Source of the DNA: Oscillospiraceae bacterium
GTDB taxonomy: Bacteria > Bacillota > Clostridia > Oscillospirales > Oscillospiraceae
Direction of reading: 5' to 3'
DNA length: 5,441 bases
Assembly (NCBI GenBank): GCA_017420125.1
Contig: JAFOJR010000074.1
Location: 1 to 5,441 of the forward strand
A model generated the notes under the pieces. The model was not told the origin of the DNA and made no database searches. It saw only the letters and a program-made list of their open reading frames with translations. A program made the position numbers and the translations under genes. Every line of letters begins with the position of its first letter. Positions within the stretch are counted from its first letter, which is position 1. Shown one piece after another: positions 4,985-5,441 of the stretch.

Positions 4985-5013
4985 TTGAAATTAATCAAAG
5001 CTTATGTTATCAT
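4985..5013 (+). promoter_or_regulatory. Sigma-A promoter with extended -10 for the vWA surface protein
   Basis: TTGAAA (4985-4990) is followed after exactly 17 bases by TATCAT (5008-5013), which is preceded by TGT as an extended -10. The start would be near 5020, giving a leader of about 75 bases before the ATG at 5096. The direct repeats at 4957-4976 lie immediately upstream. Confidence 0.7.
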
Positions 5014-5095
5014 TAAGAAGCGCCACAGTGTTTCGCGTAAGAAGCCGAAACCATACAATCATATGCGTAAATCAAGCCAAATAGGAGGAAGAAAA

Positions 5096-5441
5096 ATGAA
5101 ACGGCGAACTTTCAAAAAAGTGTTCAGCGTTCTCTTGCTTCTCGCCATGTGCCTTACTATGCTGCCCAGCATAGCCTCGGCGACAGTGGGGCAGGAACCT
5201 GCACACACCAAAAAGGTTACGCAAAATGCAGACGGTACCTATACCATTGCATTGGACGTAACCGGTGACTCTGAAAAGAAAATTCAAAAAGCAAACGTCA
5301 TTGTTGTGTTGGATGCATCCAACAGTATGTATTCCAATAACGCTGGCACCACCAGTGTGGAATATACTGCTTCGAATGCTACTGCCGCGAACGGTATGTA
5401 CGGCACGCTGGCGGAAGAACCGAATCTGAATAGCGATGAGG
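5096..5441 (+). CDS. Secreted vWA-domain surface protein (adhesin/pilin-like), N-terminal part
   Basis: Only the first 115 codons are present; the gene continues past the right edge. AGGAGG seven bases upstream fixes the ATG. Residues 1-29 form a classic Sec signal peptide: basic MKRRTFKK, a hydrophobic core VLLLLAMCL, and a likely cleavage after ASA (27-29). After a short strand-rich segment with the NADGTYTIALDVTG pattern (44-57), a von Willebrand A domain starts at VIVVLDASNSM (68-78), where D73, S75 and S77 form the DxSxS metal-ion-dependent adhesion site. Such proteins in Gram-positive gut bacteria are usually long, with isopeptide-forming SpaA/Cna-type repeats and an LPXTG sorting signal, and act as pilus tips or adhesins. 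None of that part is visible here, so anchoring is inference. It stands alone with its own promoter. It could also be a metal-binding vWA protein with another role. Confidence 0.88.
   Translation, partial: MKRRTFKKVFSVLLLLAMCLTMLPSIASATVGQEPAHTKKVTQNADGTYTIALDVTGDSEKKIQKANVIVVLDASNSMYSNNAGTTSVEYTASNATAANGMYGTLAEEPNLNSDE

Noticed and set aside
4185..4988. Plus-strand open frame of 267 codons across DUF3842 and the following gene-free region
   Set aside because: Its first third is antisense to the conserved DUF3842 gene and the rest crosses a terminator, direct repeats and part of a promoter. The translation has no domain-like pattern.
5052..5059. CATACAAT, a perfect sigma-E -10 element, upstream of the vWA gene
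   Set aside because: The bases at the required -35 position (5031-5037, TTTCGCG) do not resemble KMATATT, and the start would leave only about 30 bases before the ATG. It is probably chance.

Overview
The window looks like chromosomal DNA of an endospore-forming Firmicute, most likely an anaerobic Clostridia-class bacterium (Oscillospiraceae/Lachnospiraceae-like). This is inferred from a full-length SpoIIP gene with a near-consensus sigma-E promoter, Firmicute-type Mini-ribonuclease III and RqcH, a DUF3842 protein, strong AGGAGG-type ribosome binding sites, and the start of a von Willebrand A-type surface protein of the kind common in gut Clostridia. No assignment below class is possible by eye.

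Left part (1-2700), all on the minus strand and read from right to left: spoIIP (septal peptidoglycan hydrolase of engulfment), then mrnC (Mini-III, 23S rRNA maturation), then rqcH (ribosome quality control, Ala-tailing), which runs off the left edge. spoIIP has its own sigma-E promoter. mrnC has its own sigma-A-type promoter, and mrnC and rqcH overlap by 10 bases, so they form a two-gene housekeeping translation/ribosome unit. No convincing terminator separates spoIIP from mrnC.

Middle (2700-4020): a divergent intergenic region holds a 20-bp perfect hairpin terminator with no obvious gene to terminate. It is followed by an extended -10 sigma-A promoter and a single-gene unit for a PLP-dependent threonine-aldolase-type enzyme on the plus strand. 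A strong hairpin terminator closes that unit against the convergent next gene.

Right part (4020-5441): a DUF3842 gene on the minus strand with its own promoter. Then comes a gene-free stretch of about 590 bases with GC-rich repeats, a good -10 hexamer, an 11-bp-stem hairpin and a plus-strand intrinsic terminator, which together suggest a short untranslated transcript. Next are two 9-bp direct repeats at an 11-bp period, placed directly upstream of an extended -10 promoter in the manner of OmpR/PhoB-type activator sites. Finally there is the first 115 codons of a secreted vWA-domain protein, cut by the right edge.

No CRISPR array, transposon, tRNA or rRNA was seen, and no wholly new multi-gene system is evident. 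The most interesting unexplained material is the regulatory DNA at 4570-5080 and the orphan terminator at 2752-2800.
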